Under the pieces are notes generated by a model. That model was not told the DNA's origin and made no database searches. It saw only the letters and a list, made by a program, of their open reading frames with translations. Of a DNA stretch of 64,000 bases, positions 63,376 through 64,000 are shown in pieces. The stretch covers positions 3,100,001 through 3,164,000 of the forward strand of contig CAWCTD010000003.1 of the NCBI GenBank assembly GCA_963798455.1. Direction: 5' to 3'. Every line of letters starts with the position of its first letter. Position 1 is the stretch's first letter. A program made the position numbers and the translations under genes. Source of the DNA: CAWCTD01 sp963798455. Lineage in GTDB: Bacteria; Acidobacteriota; Terriglobia; Bryobacterales; Bryobacteraceae.

Positions 63376-63620
63376 CGCTGACTCCCCTCTCGTGATATTC
63401 CTTACCCCTGAACGCTCATCCGAATGCTACTGCGGCGCGGCGTGCAGCCGCACCCCCCGTTTATAATCCGCAAAAAGTCTACTCGTCGACGTCATCGTTG
63501 TAAAGAGGCTTGGGGCGACACGGCGGTGACTCTCCGGCGACAAACGCCATCTAATGTATTGATTTAAAACCACTTGTTACCTAAGATGAAGGCCGCAGGA
63601 ACGTGCTATAATCTAGCGCA
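63376..63620. other. Divergent promoter region
   Basis: The 245 bp between the receptor and the regulator contain an AT-rich segment (63545-63582) and the -10 described separately. No palindromic operator was evident. Confidence 0.4.
63607..63612 (+). promoter_or_regulatory. Perfect -10 element close to the regulator start
   Basis: TATAAT ends 8 bp before the ATG at 63621, so transcription would begin at or next to the start codon, giving a leaderless message. No matching -35 was found at 16-18 bp. Confidence 0.45.
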
Positions 63621-64000
63621 ATGGTCGAGCAGGACAGAGCCGTCCAGGCCCAGGTGGAGCGGATTCTCCACAGCGAGACCCTACGAAACTCCGATGCATT
63701 GCGGCGGCTGCTGAAGTTTCTTGCTGACAGAAGCCTCGCTGGTGAAGCCGACGCTCTAAAGGAGTATTCGATCGGAATCGACGCGCTGGGCAAGCCTCCC
63801 ACGTATGACCCAAAGCAGGACTCCATTGTTCGGATTCAAGTCAGCCGCCTCAGGCACAAGCTGGCGGACTACTACCAGTCGGAGGGCAGAGACGATCCGC
63901 TTCTGATCGAGTTGCCGAAGGGGCACTTCAAGTTGAGCTTCGAGAGCCGCTCCCCGCCGGCCGAGGTGACCATGCCCGCGCCGGTTACGGGGGGCAGAGG
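63621..64000 (+). CDS. Winged-helix-type transcriptional regulator, N-terminal part
   Basis: The gene continues past the window edge; 126 complete codons are visible. The sequence (LRNSDALRRLLKFLADRSL, LKEYSIGIDALGKPPTYDPK, DSIVRIQVSRLRHKLADYY, LIELPKGHFKL) matches an N-terminal regulatory domain found in Acidobacteria, often fused to TPR or adenylate-cyclase-like domains. It resembles the OmpR-like winged helix with an RxxRLRxKL recognition region. It is divergent from the TonB receptor gene and may control it. The rest of the protein lies outside the window. Confidence 0.8.
   Translation, partial: MVEQDRAVQAQVERILHSETLRNSDALRRLLKFLADRSLAGEADALKEYSIGIDALGKPPTYDPKQDSIVRIQVSRLRHKLADYYQSEGRDDPLLIELPKGHFKLSFESRSPPAEVTMPAPVTGGR

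Noticed and set aside
1..64000. CRISPR arrays or tandem spacer-repeat structures
   Set aside because: No regularly spaced repeats of 20-40 bp were seen; the only tandem repeat is a 14-bp duplication at 11705-11732.

Overview
The window looks like a stretch of an Acidobacteriota chromosome, most likely from the Bryobacterales/Solibacter group. The evidence is high GC content, two large Oar-type TonB-dependent receptors with N-terminal carboxypeptidase-regulatory-like domains, a secreted subtilase ending in the Solibacter-type C-terminal domain (TIGR03437-like), a winged-helix regulator of a type common in that group, many carbohydrate enzymes carrying Tat or Sec signals, and an alternative complex III/caa3 oxidase cluster. 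This placement is inferred from family content; no rRNA or marker tree was available. I saw no rRNA, convincing tRNA, CRISPR array or intact insertion sequence.

Layout. 1-5.5 kb: the tail of a molybdenum hydroxylase, a small secreted protein, then a minus-strand run of an exported glycosidase-like protein, an enolase-superfamily enzyme and a DapA-family protein. 5.6-12.5 kb: DhaK/DhaL kinase subunits, an MFS permease, bacterioferritin divergent from a MauE-thioredoxin fusion, a DapA-family lyase and a DUF1847 metal-binding protein. 12.6-20.9 kb: a sulfatase, three exported RraA-family proteins, an aldose epimerase and a membrane spermidine-synthase-like protein. 20.9-30.9 kb: a block headed by a FadR-type GntR regulator, with a TonB receptor, an enolase-superfamily dehydratase, a phosphodiesterase-like protein and an NHL propeller. 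It is bracketed by two copies of the 3' end of the spermidine-synthase-like gene. 31.1-48.8 kb: a respiratory supercluster on the plus strand, in the order Rieske, cytochrome b, nonaheme cytochrome, pentaheme cytochrome, heme A synthase, heme O synthase, ActABCDEF, a small membrane protein, Sco, CoxB, CoxA, CoxC, CoxD. 48.8-64 kb: a subtilase, a GH51 arabinofuranosidase, ribokinase, an ADP-ribosylglycohydrolase-like protein, an APC permease, a carboxylesterase, a second TonB receptor and a divergent regulator cut by the window edge.

How it works together. The carbohydrate genes read as an exported toolkit for plant or microbial polysaccharide and sugar-acid breakdown: glycosidase, sulfatase, arabinofuranosidase, esterase and mutarotase act outside the cytoplasm, TonB receptors import the products, and ribokinase and DhaKL phosphorylate small sugars. 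The respiratory cluster encodes two different quinol-oxidising modules upstream of one caa3 oxidase and its heme A and copper assembly factors. Tight start/stop overlaps and one strong promoter at about 31.13 kb suggest a single long transcript.

Points to note. Seven reading-frame breaks are visible. Six are single-base insertions in otherwise intact genes (cytochrome b, nonaheme cytochrome three times, CoxA, ADP-ribosylglycohydrolase), which looks like consensus error more than decay. Three gene fragments (8613-8726, 30857-31083, 56501-56540) are partial copies of genes elsewhere in the window, each in the same orientation as its parent. The clearest regulatory signal is a pair of near-identical TGG-N5-CCA operators in front of gntR and its neighbouring TonB receptor.
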